Below, piece by piece: positions 39,378-48,828 of a DNA stretch of 64,000 nucleotides. The stretch's first letter is position 1. The number at the start of each line of letters is the position of its first letter. A program made the translations under genes and the position numbers. This DNA is from an uncultured Cellvibrio sp. (GTDB taxonomy: Bacteria > Pseudomonadota > Gammaproteobacteria > Pseudomonadales > Cellvibrionaceae). Under the pieces are notes generated by a model. It did not search any database, was not told where the DNA came from, and saw only the letters and a list, made by a program, of their open reading frames with translations. The stretch is from assembly GCA_946480695.1 (NCBI GenBank), contig CAMLKG010000002.1:186001-250000 (forward strand). Reading direction: 5' to 3'.

Positions 39378-39887
39378 TTACAGGCCGATTGCCTTGCGTT
39401 TTTGGGCGAGGCGATCCACACCCCTCACCTTGAATACATAGCCGGGCACATCAATTTCGATAATCTCCACGCCGTTGATAATCAATTTGTAATAGGCGCA
39501 AGAAGTGATGACTTTGATGGTGTTGTCGGTGGCGGGCTTGGCGGTTCCCATATCGATCTCTTTGTGGCGCCCGCGCACGATGACTTCCACCGAGACTGTT
39601 TCTTCGGTGTCATCGCGAATGTAGGCACCGGCAAAACGCAATTGGTTTTGATCCAAACGGCTGGTGCCGAAGCCGTCAAAAATTTCTTCAATCAAACCGG
39701 CTGGCGTCCATTCAAATTCGATTTTTTCGCCGCCGACATCGATATCGAGCGTGCCATCCATGCCGCCGCCGGAATATTCCTCCATCTTGCGGGCCAGCTT
39801 GGGAATGTTCAGTTCCGCAATTTGACCTTGCCAGTTTTCGCCATCGCCAAACAAATTAAAGTCTTTCAGTTTTTTAGGCAGTGCCAT
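39378..39887 (-). CDS. FII: major tail tube protein (P2 gpFII)
   Basis: A 169-residue tail tube subunit. The N-terminal LPKKLKDFNLFGDGENWQGQ and the MDGTLDIDVGGEKIEFEWTPAG block are typical of the family, and the length equals P2 FII (172). It forms the inner tube inside the contractile sheath. It lies directly after the sheath gene. Confidence 0.93.
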   Translation of the reverse strand: MALPKKLKDFNLFGDGENWQGQIAELNIPKLARKMEEYSGGGMDGTLDIDVGGEKIEFEWTPAGLIEEIFDGFGTSRLDQNQLRFAGAYIRDDTEETVSVEVIVRGRHKEIDMGTAKPATDNTIKVITSCAYYKLIINGVEIIEIDVPGYVFKVRGVDRLAQKRKAIGL

Positions 39888-39920
39888 GGTGTTGCTCCTG
39901 TGGAGTTTTCAGTGCGGCAC

Positions 39921-41093
39921 CTACGCCGCAATACGGGATGCAAAATCGACCAGGTAGCGGTCGGTAATGCGTTGGCGGAAATTCAGGTTTTCCAGCGGAG
40001 GAACCGGTGTGTAGTCGTAGTCGATATACAGCTTGCCGGCTTTCAACACATCGGGGCCGTTCATCTGCGGGTCCAGCCAGGCATCACCATCAATGATCAA
40101 ACCGAGGCGTTTTAGCTCGCGGAACTTTGCTTTGATACCTTCGAGGATATCGCGGGCGATGGAGGGATAAAGCTCTTTATCAATTGCCCAAAAATGCGCA
40201 TCGGCAATGGCGTCGGCAAGGATTTGCGCAGTGCGGGTGTAATTCTCAAATGCAAAGAGTTTATCGGCGGAACAGGTGCGACTACCCCAAAAGCGGAAAC
40301 CGGTGCGATTAATCAAGGTGGTTACATCAGCTTCGTTTAAATAACCTGCATCGGTGGCGGGGTCTTGCAGATCAAAAAATACATCTTTGCTGATGCCATT
40401 GACACCGTTAACCGGCAAATTGGAAAGGGTTTTGTGCCATCCATTTTCAGCATCGATTTTTGCACGCAGTCCGAGCGCGTAGGCTACGGCAGGAACCTCA
40501 TTGGTCGAGGATGTGGTTGTGTCCAGAGCGGTGAAGCTTGGCCAGATCAACATCAATTCACGCGCCCCAAACGTATCGCGATATGTCGTTGCATCTTCCT
40601 TTGTGTCGCAGCCATAACAACTTGCGTAGGCGAACGCACGAAGCTTCTGCGCAATAGCTACCAACTCAGTGGTCACGTTTAGTGAGTCCAGGCCGGGTAC
40701 GCCCAGGATGCGAGGTTTAACCCCAAATTTTTGACCGGCGGTGAGTAGGGCTTGAAGCCCGGTTTTTTCACCGGTTTCAGTAACATCGCCAATAACATTG
40801 GTTTCGGTTTCCGCCGCGTTAAGACCTTCGGCAACGCGTACAATGACCATGACAGGTTTTGTTTGCGCCTCGATGGCTTTCAGGCTTTTGCTAAGCGTGC
40901 CCAGGGTCCCGGCTTTCGCTATGGCAGCATAAATATCGGTGACCAGCACTGCTTTATTCAGCGGGAAAAAAGTTGCATCCGCATCGCTTGCAGTTGCAAC
41001 CATACCGATAACGGCAGTGGAAGGTGTACGGATTTCACGAGTGCCTTCGTTGATTTCGGTTACTCGCACACCGTGGTGGTAAGTATCTGTCAT
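39921..41093 (-). CDS. FI: tail sheath protein (P2 gpFI)
   Basis: A 390-residue contractile sheath subunit. The start YHHGVRVTEINEGTREIRTPSTAVIGMVATA and the C-terminal NLNFRQRITDRYLVDFASRI are diagnostic; P2 FI has 396 residues. The ATG follows an AGGAG ribosome-binding site. It is the first gene of the FI-to-D late operon, 102 bp from the centre of a late-promoter palindrome. Confidence 0.94.
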   Translation of the reverse strand: MTDTYHHGVRVTEINEGTREIRTPSTAVIGMVATASDADATFFPLNKAVLVTDIYAAIAKAGTLGTLSKSLKAIEAQTKPVMVIVRVAEGLNAAETETNVIGDVTETGEKTGLQALLTAGQKFGVKPRILGVPGLDSLNVTTELVAIAQKLRAFAYASCYGCDTKEDATTYRDTFGARELMLIWPSFTALDTTTSSTNEVPAVAYALGLRAKIDAENGWHKTLSNLPVNGVNGISKDVFFDLQDPATDAGYLNEADVTTLINRTGFRFWGSRTCSADKLFAFENYTRTAQILADAIADAHFWAIDKELYPSIARDILEGIKAKFRELKRLGLIIDGDAWLDPQMNGPDVLKAGKLYIDYDYTPVPPLENLNFRQRITDRYLVDFASRIAA

Positions 41094-41175
41094 GACTGAC
41101 TCCTGTTGATAATTCGCGAATGCGAAAAATTGAAAAAACAGGAGTAGCTTAGGGTAGGACGTTAGAAAATTAACG

Positions 41176-41214
41176 CACTAGCGACTGTAATAGGCCTTAT
41201 TACAGTCGCTAGCT
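41176..41214 (-). promoter_or_regulatory. late promoter P_F: activator palindrome
   Basis: Core TGTAATAGGCCTTATTACA (41186-41204) inside longer inverted arms (AGCGACTGT.../...ACAGTCGCT). Its centre is 102 bp before the FI start. On the minus strand CTAC lies 48-51 bases from the centre, where the other three late promoters have CTAT or ATAT; a start site near 41139 would give a leader with a ribosome-binding site. Confidence 0.75.
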
Positions 41215-41237
41215 GTTTTAATATTGCCTAACATTTG

Positions 41238-41822
41238 TTAGGCAAAGGATGGAACGAGATCGGTGGAAAAAGACAATCCTTTCAATTCATGCTTTTCTAC
41301 AGCGTTCTTAAATGATCCATCACAGTATAAATCAACACACGCATTGTATTTAGATTTGAATATTGCCTTTCCCATTACTTCTTTTTCGTCAAATGCAATT
41401 TTCTCAATACCAACAACTTGGCCATCAAAACTAGTTTGTTTGCTTTTAGACTCGTCGGCATCCGCTAACGTCCTGCAATTAAAAATATGGAACGTATCGC
41501 CATTACAAGCAATTGGTAGAAGTTCGCCAAAATTTTTCAGCATGTCGCCAATCGAATCGTAAGCTCGTTCATTCAGTACAAGGGATGCATAACCTAACCA
41601 TAGCGAAATATCCGGAATTGGATCGTCGAGCCTGTCGAAGTTTGGCCTAAAGGTGGAGCTAACGTTCTTCCACCCAATAGCAAGGCTTAAATTGAAATAA
41701 TTAAATCGGTGGATTTCCTTCAAGCTATATTCTTCCGGCATTAGATCAACAATATCATGGACTTCCAGACCTAACCATTTGAACTGATGTCCATCATTCT
41801 CAATTCTGTAAATTTTATTCAT
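41238..41822 (-). CDS. Imm11-like (DUF1629) immunity protein
   Basis: A 194-residue soluble protein. The order GELLPIACNGDTFHIFNC, TLADADESKS, AIFKSKYNACVDLYCDGSFKNAVEKHELKGLSF follows the Imm11/DUF1629 pattern of polymorphic-toxin immunity proteins. It overlaps the AHH-nuclease gene by eight bases, downstream in the same operon, the standard arrangement of toxin and cognate immunity. The sequence is AT-richer than the tail genes around it. A direct neutralising role is inferred from family and position. Confidence 0.72.
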   Translation of the reverse strand: MNKIYRIENDGHQFKWLGLEVHDIVDLMPEEYSLKEIHRFNYFNLSLAIGWKNVSSTFRPNFDRLDDPIPDISLWLGYASLVLNERAYDSIGDMLKNFGELLPIACNGDTFHIFNCRTLADADESKSKQTSFDGQVVGIEKIAFDEKEVMGKAIFKSKYNACVDLYCDGSFKNAVEKHELKGLSFSTDLVPSFA

Positions 41823-42555
41823 TTCCGTTCCAATCGTTATCTGGCGGCATAGTGACTTTAGCGGGTTGTTTTCCGGATTCTAACAACAACCTGATCCTTA
41901 ACAAGCTTGCGCGTAGCATTTGTTCATTGTGGGATGAAATTGTATTGAAAAATATCCAGCGTTCATAGTTGTGGGTGTGGATTTCGGAGTGAGATTTGGC
42001 GTCTGGCATACTCCAGTGACCCTTTTCCCGGCGCCGTCGGACGATCCACATCCCGTTAACGGGATCGTTAATTCTTATGTCAAACGTATGAAGGTTTATC
42101 CGTGCCCTTGCCGCAAAATCTGTTTTGCCTTTACCGGGAATGATGTGGTGGGCCGTATGATTTGGAGATGGCTGGGGTCTGCCATCGGCGCGAAGGAATT
42201 TGGCGAGTGCGTAAGAGGGGTGGTGACGTTCATCCTTCATGGCTTGGAGGAACCGTTTTTCATCTGTACGATTCCGGGCGTTTTTGCTGTGGTATTCCTC
42301 ACGATACAGGTTCAATTTGCTTTGAACCTCTACCATCACGGATGCCAAGCGACGTTCTTGTTCCAAGTGGTGTAATGCTTTTTTAAGGTCTTCTTCCCGG
42401 CGATTGCGCTCTTCGGGTGTTTCGTTTTGACCGGCTTTAATTTTTCGCTTCTGATGATACTGCCTGGCTTGGCGTTCGTAGTTATGAATGGCAGCATCCA
42501 ATGGGGAAAGTTCGTGCAAGTGTGGGGTCAGTCTGACACCGTTTAAATAGTCCAT
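41815..42555 (-). CDS. AHH-type HNH nuclease, putative toxin
   Basis: A 246-residue protein with a helical, charged N-terminal half (coiled-coil-like, residues 25-100) and a C-terminal AHH nuclease domain. The defining Ala135-His136-His137 lies in NHTAHHIIPGKG, followed by INDPVNGMWI (162-171) and a late HSEIHTHNYERW (189-200), the usual HNH/AHH layout. AHH domains are DNase or RNase toxins in polymorphic toxin systems. GGAGGAA precedes the ATG. No secretion or PAAR domain is fused. It sits between the tail-fibre and sheath genes, where P2 carries the Z/fun gene. Confidence 0.75.
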   Translation of the reverse strand: MDYLNGVRLTPHLHELSPLDAAIHNYERQARQYHQKRKIKAGQNETPEERNRREEDLKKALHHLEQERRLASVMVEVQSKLNLYREEYHSKNARNRTDEKRFLQAMKDERHHPSYALAKFLRADGRPQPSPNHTAHHIIPGKGKTDFAARARINLHTFDIRINDPVNGMWIVRRRREKGHWSMPDAKSHSEIHTHNYERWIFFNTISSHNEQMLRASLLRIRLLLESGKQPAKVTMPPDNDWNGNE

Positions 42556-42662
42556 AAGTTCCTCCGTGACTAAAAGTTCGCCTATATATCATGCAGAGGA
42601 ACTGGTGAGCTAATAACAGATTATGCTAATGCGAATCCTTTCGCAAAATGAAAATGACCGCA

Positions 42663-43805
42663 TTACCACGTGAGGGCTTCTATATCCTCCAGAGTGTCGG
42701 CCAGTGAAAGGGCGTCTTTAAGGTTCCATCCTTTGGTGTAGATTTCCTCGCTGTGCAACGCTACCGCCTGGCCTAATAGAATTGCTTCGTCAGGAGTTAG
42801 AAGGTAGGTGGTATTACTTTGCGCCCGGAATTGAATCACCGGATCGTTAATGCCTTGGGATTGCAACAACATTGCCCGCGTGGTAACGCCCGAGATATTA
42901 ATTAAATCACGCTCGTGTCGAGTTTGAATTACGTCGTCTACCTCGCCAAAGCGATAAGGTACACCACCGGTTAACGCTTCAAATTGCATTTGTTCAATTT
43001 CCGTGAGCTTCTGTAGCTTTGATTGGACAAAAATTTCTTCATCGGTGATTGGGTTGGCTTCAATCCATCCTCCATTAACAAAGCGGGGCTTGCGGAATTT
43101 CCCGCTGTCCAGTGGCACGGTGGTGTAATTATCCTCGATAGCGCGTGGGTCAAAATTATGCAGGTCATGGATGAAATATCCTTCCGCATCCAACTTCCAG
43201 GCATGGCGTATGCCTGCTTCTGTCCATTGACCATCCACCAGGCGAGGCACTAAAAAATTGCCTTCCGGCAAAACGGTGGTGAAGGGTTTATCGAAATATC
43301 GTGGGTCGATGTTTTCTGCAAATCCCATCAAGTATCCGTCAGCGTCGATTACGGCCACCGCTTTTAACCCTATATCTATCCAGGCACCATCGACAAAACG
43401 CGGGACGATAAATTCTACGGGCGGAAAGGCTAGCACATGGAATTCATCCAGATTGCGCGGATCAAAATTTTTCAAAGTCGTAACAAAGAAACCTTGCGTG
43501 TCGATTTTGGCAACATAATTCAAGCTGCCTTCTACCCAGTGGCCATTGTGGAATTGTGGCAACACAAGGGATTCGGGAATAAATACGGTAGTAAATAAAT
43601 TCGTTGTCCGTGGGTCCAGTTCTGGTTCAGTCCTGAGGTAGAAACCAAATTCATCCATTACATGGGCGCGACGCACGATGCCTTCGGTCCATACTCCATT
43701 GACCCAACGAGGAAGCGTATAGTTTTCCGGTGGGGCAATTGTTATAAGTTCTGCGGCGTATTCAATGGTTGTTAAAAATCCATCGGAATCAATTGCAAAA
43801 GACAT
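42663..43805 (-). CDS. tail-fibre accessory protein with five repeats and DUF4376-like C-terminus
   Basis: A 380-residue protein in the place of the P2 fibre-assembly gene G. Residues 1-260 consist of five tandem repeats of about 44-52 residues, each with a D-x-x-G-[FY] start, FDPR, and P-[RQ]-[FWL]-x-[ND]-G-x-W. The last 110 residues (VPYRFGEVDDVIQTRHERDLINISG...) resemble the DUF4376 domain of phage tail proteins. It may be a fibre tip or chaperone for the large fibre. The start overlaps the fibre stop by one base. Confidence 0.75.
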   Translation of the reverse strand: MSFAIDSDGFLTTIEYAAELITIAPPENYTLPRWVNGVWTEGIVRRAHVMDEFGFYLRTEPELDPRTTNLFTTVFIPESLVLPQFHNGHWVEGSLNYVAKIDTQGFFVTTLKNFDPRNLDEFHVLAFPPVEFIVPRFVDGAWIDIGLKAVAVIDADGYLMGFAENIDPRYFDKPFTTVLPEGNFLVPRLVDGQWTEAGIRHAWKLDAEGYFIHDLHNFDPRAIEDNYTTVPLDSGKFRKPRFVNGGWIEANPITDEEIFVQSKLQKLTEIEQMQFEALTGGVPYRFGEVDDVIQTRHERDLINISGVTTRAMLLQSQGINDPVIQFRAQSNTTYLLTPDEAILLGQAVALHSEEIYTKGWNLKDALSLADTLEDIEALTW

Positions 43806-46729
43806 TATATGGCTCTCCAGATTGCGTGACCGGTAGCAGTCACAGATGATATTGCGTTCATATGGATAAACAGTTCGCCGGTGGCGCGGGCTTCGAGCAT
43901 CGCGGATGCCGAGCCATTTTGATAAAAGGGGGTGAAACTACTGGACCATGGAGTGGCGTTTGAGGGAATGTTGGCAATTTTTACGACGCTATTACCGGAT
44001 TGGTTCATGCCAATTTCAAACGATGCAAATACCAGTACACCAACTCGCCAATAAGAAAACGTTCCGGCATAAATTCCATTGCCCAGGGTAAGCGTGATGG
44101 ATTGCCTTGAGGTGCCATCAAATTTGCTGCCGACCTGGGCATCAATAGCGGATTTAACTAACGCGGGTGAAAGTTGTCGGAGTGCGGTTGAGGTGCCCTG
44201 TTGCATCTCCGTTGTCGTTGCTGTGGGATGATTATCCGCGAAATTCGCGTTGACCCAAGACTTGAAAGCAAGCGCGCCTAGATCCGTGGAATCGACGGTG
44301 CATTTTAATTCAGCACTACTTGACCAGCCGATATGGACTTTATTGGTGGATTGCCCAATGCCGCCGCCTTGCTGAACCGGCATAAACGGCAATCGATCCT
44401 GGTGAACGATTCCAGATCCAAGATTTGAAGCATTCAAACTCGTTAGTCCAGAACCATTCCCTGCCAAGTTACCGCCACTGAATGAGAAACTATTAGCGAC
44501 AAAGGTCAGCGCACCACCACCAGCGGCACCGTTACCACCAGTGGAGATTATCCTTGCGTCGTAGTCGGTCGTTATGGCGCCCGAGTGGAAGTCAATATAG
44601 CTTTGTTGTGCAACGCCATTTGTTTGTCCGAGTTCAAGGCTACCAGCATGGAATATCGCACGGTTGCCATATGTTGTGTTGTAAAGATCCAATGAATTAT
44701 TTGCTGTGTGCACAAGCTGCACTGCAGTGAAACCATCTCTCCAAAAACCAATTGCCGCAGGGTTTTCCCCCTCACTCCTAACCACTAATTGAGAATTGGC
44801 ATAATTTGGTGTAGTTCCGTTATCGGACCTAATAATGATACTTTGGCTGGTAAAGTTCACCGTGGATTCCGGCGCTGAGGCCGTCCCAAAATGAATTCCT
44901 ATCGAGTGGTTTCCTCCGTATCCAGCCGATCCTTGGAAGTAGCTCAGTCCAACACCGTCAGCGTTTCCAAACCTCCAGATGGGGTTGCGGGCGTTCGGGA
45001 CATATGATTGGCTGATGAATCCCTGAGCACCTGATGAGATTACATGAGACCCCGAAACAGCAGCAGTAGCGTTTACATCACCATTAACGGTTACTCCAGT
45101 TGTTGAGGTTTGTAATTTTTGTGAACCGTTATGACTAAGGTAGGACCCGGATACACCGTTCAATCCGACGAAGCGTCCAGCTTCGACCAGAACATCAGTT
45201 CCCGGACCACCTTGTGCGTAGATACGCCCATTAGTAACTCCCGCCTGTTGAAAATAAATGCTGGCTTGGCCAACCGGAGCATTCCGATACATGTCGGCGG
45301 TGAAAGTTTTTTGACCGGCAATAGTTTGATTGTTGGTTGTCTGAACTATATCGACCAAATTTGCAGTGGCAGCGGAACCCAACTCCAGCGCCGCTCTTGC
45401 ACTACCTGGCGTGGTTCCAATATTCAATGTGTTTTTTGAATTGCGCTCTTCGATCCATTCTGCGGCCGCCAAGCCTTCAAAGGTTGTGGCGGTGCGGTGA
45501 AATCGACGACCATCACCGTTGCGGGAGGTAACCTGCTGTGTGATTCCGATACTGTTTCCTGATACCACCATAATTGCACGCGTATTCGACGCAATAACAG
45601 GCGCAGGGAAGTTCACCAATCCAGCCGCAGGCGTTACCCAATGTCCCGCACGCGTATAAAGATTCGCATCCACAATATCGCTGGTGGGGGCAGCTTCAAG
45701 CATTAGCGGGCGACGGCTGATCCAATTCGTCACATACCATGAGCCTGATGCATCGCACGCAATTTCAATGCGTTCCGCTGCATATAAATTTAAAGCGGTC
45801 GCGGGATCAGTCAGCGGGTTTACATCGCGGATCACATCGCTGCCCTTACAGACCAGACGGGCAATTAGAGAATCAGGAGCGTAACCCACACTAAAGGTTA
45901 GTGTTTTGCCATTGTTAGCGATGCTGGCAACGGATGGCAGTTCGATATCGTATCCGCCATTGATAATAAAGCACTTGCCCATATCGTCCGCAGTTAGGGA
46001 TATATTGCCATTAACGCCGACTAACATTGCGTATTGCTTGCCTTCGCCTTTTACGTAATCTGTCGTTGCGATACGGGCAGAGACATTTCCTTTCGGTGGT
46101 GTCTGTGCTGTTTCGTGGGTGTGAGCAGCGGGCGGAAACGATGCGGGTTTATTGGAAATCTGATTCCAGCTATGCGCCTCCGCTGCATTTTTATGCGCAT
46201 CCAAAACTTCCTTTGTCGTTTTCGGGGTCATTGCTTTGGAATTATCGATGCCTGCTGCCGCCTCATCGGAATCGGCCAGCTTTAAAACACCCGCGATTGT
46301 TGTTGTCCCCGGAGGTAATACAAAATTGGTTCCGGAAAATTGAATATCGGTGATATCCAGTGTGGTGATTTTGGTATCGGCAGATAACAATAAAATTCCG
46401 TTAGCGTTTTTTTCCAATATGTATTCATTTGGATTGGAATACACCGCGAACAACACACCGGTATTCGTGATTAATCCAAACTCACCCAATGGATATGTAT
46501 CGGTACTTTCATCATGCACAGTGATGTGAATAACATCATCCGCAACAGGAGCACCACCGAAGCTGGCAACACGTTTTATTTCATTTTGTAATGTGGTTTG
46601 GGTTTTGGTCGTATTGTAGCGGCCGCTCCCTAACGCTATCTGTGAAATAACAATGGGCAAGGTGCCGGTGTTTTGCGCGTTAACCAGGGCTTGGCGCCCG
46701 GCATCGGTAATGGTAAGAATCAAGCTCAT
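43805..46729 (-). CDS. H: tail fibre protein (P2 gpH type)
   Basis: A 974-residue fibre. The N-terminal 150 residues (LTITDAGRQALVNAQNTGTLPIVISQIALGSG) are the P2 gpH/DUF3751 baseplate-attachment domain. A collagen-like or beta-rich shaft follows with AAHTHE and SWNQISNKP motifs, then a long Gly/Asn/Thr-rich region and a C-terminal receptor-binding part. It determines host range. It starts four bases inside the end of gene I. Confidence 0.88.
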   Translation of the reverse strand: MSLILTITDAGRQALVNAQNTGTLPIVISQIALGSGRYNTTKTQTTLQNEIKRVASFGGAPVADDVIHITVHDESTDTYPLGEFGLITNTGVLFAVYSNPNEYILEKNANGILLLSADTKITTLDITDIQFSGTNFVLPPGTTTIAGVLKLADSDEAAAGIDNSKAMTPKTTKEVLDAHKNAAEAHSWNQISNKPASFPPAAHTHETAQTPPKGNVSARIATTDYVKGEGKQYAMLVGVNGNISLTADDMGKCFIINGGYDIELPSVASIANNGKTLTFSVGYAPDSLIARLVCKGSDVIRDVNPLTDPATALNLYAAERIEIACDASGSWYVTNWISRRPLMLEAAPTSDIVDANLYTRAGHWVTPAAGLVNFPAPVIASNTRAIMVVSGNSIGITQQVTSRNGDGRRFHRTATTFEGLAAAEWIEERNSKNTLNIGTTPGSARAALELGSAATANLVDIVQTTNNQTIAGQKTFTADMYRNAPVGQASIYFQQAGVTNGRIYAQGGPGTDVLVEAGRFVGLNGVSGSYLSHNGSQKLQTSTTGVTVNGDVNATAAVSGSHVISSGAQGFISQSYVPNARNPIWRFGNADGVGLSYFQGSAGYGGNHSIGIHFGTASAPESTVNFTSQSIIIRSDNGTTPNYANSQLVVRSEGENPAAIGFWRDGFTAVQLVHTANNSLDLYNTTYGNRAIFHAGSLELGQTNGVAQQSYIDFHSGAITTDYDARIISTGGNGAAGGGALTFVANSFSFSGGNLAGNGSGLTSLNASNLGSGIVHQDRLPFMPVQQGGGIGQSTNKVHIGWSSSAELKCTVDSTDLGALAFKSWVNANFADNHPTATTTEMQQGTSTALRQLSPALVKSAIDAQVGSKFDGTSRQSITLTLGNGIYAGTFSYWRVGVLVFASFEIGMNQSGNSVVKIANIPSNATPWSSSFTPFYQNGSASAMLEARATGELFIHMNAISSVTATGHAIWRAI

Positions 46730-47265
46730 GCGTCGGTTAACTCCAATCGAGTGTAAATAGCGGCGCGCGCAGCACCGGCCAGTGCCAGTTGCGCACTGGC
46801 GGACACGCCAGCGGTTACGGTAAAGCGGCTGCGCGCAGGTTTCGTGCGAGTAATTTCATCAATGATGTCTTGCTGGAACTCAGCGGTAACGGGTTCGCCG
46901 CCCATGGAAGTTGTGTTGATAACGACCGAGAATCCATGCGGTACGCCGGGAGGATTGGTTTGCCAGTTTTCCTGTAGCACGATGGACGCACCAAATGCGG
47001 CCACAATATCGCGCACACTTTTTACGGTGCCTTTTTTGCGCTTGACGTTAATGGCATCTTTAATCAGCGCGCGTTTAATGCTGAGCGGCCAGTAGGGTTT
47101 CCATGCGTCAATGCCCAATGACCAGGCAAGCCAGGGTAATAGCGATTCGGGGCAGGTCTCGGGATTCCATAAATCGCGTAACGGGACAGGAATATCTGTG
47201 GTGCGTGCGGTTACCGCTTCAAGCTTACGTTCCAGCGGCGTGCTACAGGGCGGCAGCAGCGTCAT
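46726..47265 (-). CDS. I: baseplate/tail protein I (P2 gpI)
   Basis: A 179-residue protein. LPPCSTPLERKLEAVTART and NPETCPESLLPWLAWSLGIDAW are characteristic of the tail protein I family, which links baseplate wedge and fibre. ATGA overlaps with genes J and H. P2 gpI has 176 residues. Confidence 0.92.
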   Translation of the reverse strand: MTLLPPCSTPLERKLEAVTARTTDIPVPLRDLWNPETCPESLLPWLAWSLGIDAWKPYWPLSIKRALIKDAINVKRKKGTVKSVRDIVAAFGASIVLQENWQTNPPGVPHGFSVVINTTSMGGEPVTAEFQQDIIDEITRTKPARSRFTVTAGVSASAQLALAGAARAAIYTRLELTDA

Positions 47266-48263
47266 GTTGCAACGCCCCCGTGATGCAAAGTGATGGACTC
47301 ACAGTGGGCGGCTTGGGCACTGTTGCAAATAATATCGGCAACCGGTGAATTCAAAATGACGCGTTGAACCCCGGCAACATGAAGCGCTGCATAAATTCCG
47401 GAGAGCGTAATGTCACGTCCAAGCCTACGCATGGAGTCTTTATAGGCGTTTGCATTTTGTTGTGCCTGGGCAATCACAACACTGCTGTCTGGACCGGCGT
47501 AGGTATAGAGCGTGGCGTCAATGCTGTAGGGAATAATCTGCGCGGCGCGGGTGTGGACGTGATCGGTCATCGGGCGAATATCATCTGCGCTCAATGCCGC
47601 GTTCACAGTGTTAACGAGGGTAGGGCTGGGTGTGCCATCGCCGTCCCGTGCCAACACCGTAACCACCACATCACCGGGCATAGGGTTTGCGAGGCCTGCG
47701 GAGTAATCCACTTTCAACACAATGACATCGGGCGGTAGTTGCGATTGCAATGAAGGCGACAACACCGCAGGGCTAAACAGCGGTGCTTCGGCAGAAGCGT
47801 CCAATACCTGGCCGCTCGCACTGAGCGCGTGGAAAATATATGCGCGCTCCGGCCCGGCAGTAGAAAATCCATCCAGCGCTAATTGAATCCGTGAACGAAA
47901 ATCTTCGTTACTTTCGTAGGTCGGTTCAATGGGCGGAATTGCATCCGGATCGCCCGGATCGGTCACTAATCTTTCCACGCGGTAGAACGCACCCAGGTTG
48001 TCCAGGTCTTCATCCAATGCATAGGCCAACATGACCCCTTGGGCGGATTCGTTGATGCGTTGGCGCAGCAGCAATTCGCGATAAGCGCATAATTGCAATT
48101 GTTTTACCAAGGGTTCGGATTCCAATGACAACACATCGGCCAGCGTTGGATCGAGCGCAAGTAATTGATCACGCATCTGCGTGAAAATTGTTTCGTAATC
48201 CAGCTTCTCCACCACTTTCGGTGGGGGAATGCGAGTTAAGTCGATGGGACCTTTACTGCTCAT
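47262..48263 (-). CDS. J: baseplate wedge protein J (P2 gpJ)
   Basis: A 333-residue wedge subunit. The N-terminal PIDLTRIPPPKVVEKLDYETIF and the central YRVERLVTDPGD and FRSRIQLALDGFSTAGPERAYIFHALSA are family hallmarks. Overlaps W and I by four bases each. Confidence 0.93.
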   Translation of the reverse strand: MSSKGPIDLTRIPPPKVVEKLDYETIFTQMRDQLLALDPTLADVLSLESEPLVKQLQLCAYRELLLRQRINESAQGVMLAYALDEDLDNLGAFYRVERLVTDPGDPDAIPPIEPTYESNEDFRSRIQLALDGFSTAGPERAYIFHALSASGQVLDASAEAPLFSPAVLSPSLQSQLPPDVIVLKVDYSAGLANPMPGDVVVTVLARDGDGTPSPTLVNTVNAALSADDIRPMTDHVHTRAAQIIPYSIDATLYTYAGPDSSVVIAQAQQNANAYKDSMRRLGRDITLSGIYAALHVAGVQRVILNSPVADIICNSAQAAHCESITLHHGGVAT

Positions 48264-48622
48264 GTGGTGGTTCCTGTTGGTAATGAAATATCGAGCCGGG
48301 CGGCTTCCGGAGCGCTGGTGTCGTAGCGAATTATGTCGAGCGTTATTGATAGTTGCCCGGCATTACCGGCGTTAATCGCGTGGCTGATGTTGGAAAGTTC
48401 AATGCGTGGTTCCCATTGCGCCAAGGCCATGGCAACGCTGGAATAGAGTTGCAATACGGTAATGCCGTTGAGTGGATGATCGATCAAATCGGGAACCATG
48501 GACCCGTAGTTACGACGCATGACACGAGTGCCAACCGGCGTTAATAAAATGTCACGCACGCTTTGTTCAATATGCGCAATGCCTTGCAGGGCTTTTCCCG
48601 TTTTCGCATTCATTCCTGGCAT
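48260..48622 (-). CDS. W: baseplate wedge protein W (P2 gpW, gp25-like)
   Basis: A 120-residue gp25-like baseplate protein. HIEQSVRDILLTPVGTRVMRRNYGS is the conserved core; the glutamate in QWEPRIELSN is the EPR motif that binds the sheath-initiating ring. Overlaps gene J. Confidence 0.93.
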   Translation of the reverse strand: MPGMNAKTGKALQGIAHIEQSVRDILLTPVGTRVMRRNYGSMVPDLIDHPLNGITVLQLYSSVAMALAQWEPRIELSNISHAINAGNAGQLSITLDIIRYDTSAPEAARLDISLPTGTTT

Positions 48623-48629
48623 GGCTACC

Positions 48630-48827
48630 TCACTGGATTGGATGCTGACCCGCGCTGCTACCGCTCGCGACTATGGCTTTTGCACTGCTTTGGATGTGTT
48701 CTACAACCGCCTCGGCAATCGCGGTGCAAAACTCTTCGGTTTTTGAGTGTTCGTTACCTGTGTCAAACCCCGCCGCTTGCAATTTGGAAATCATTAATCC
48801 CTTTAATGCAGCTACGTTCATGGCCAT
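48630..48827 (-). CDS. small phage protein of unknown function between V and W
   Basis: A 65-residue protein from ATG 48827, one base after the V stop. The pattern ALKGLMISKLQAAGFDTGNEHSKTEEFCTAIAEAVVEHIQSSAKA is helical and recurs in phages of pseudomonads between V and W, from memory. Probably a virion or assembly protein. Confidence 0.6.
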   Translation of the reverse strand: MAMNVAALKGLMISKLQAAGFDTGNEHSKTEEFCTAIAEAVVEHIQSSAKAIVASGSSAGQHPIQ

Positions 48828-48828
48828 G

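Noticed and set aside
39255..40115. 286-residue open frame on the plus strand across the tail tube and sheath genes
   Set aside because: It is antisense to FI, FII and E, whose products are clearly recognised; long shadow frames are common opposite such genes.
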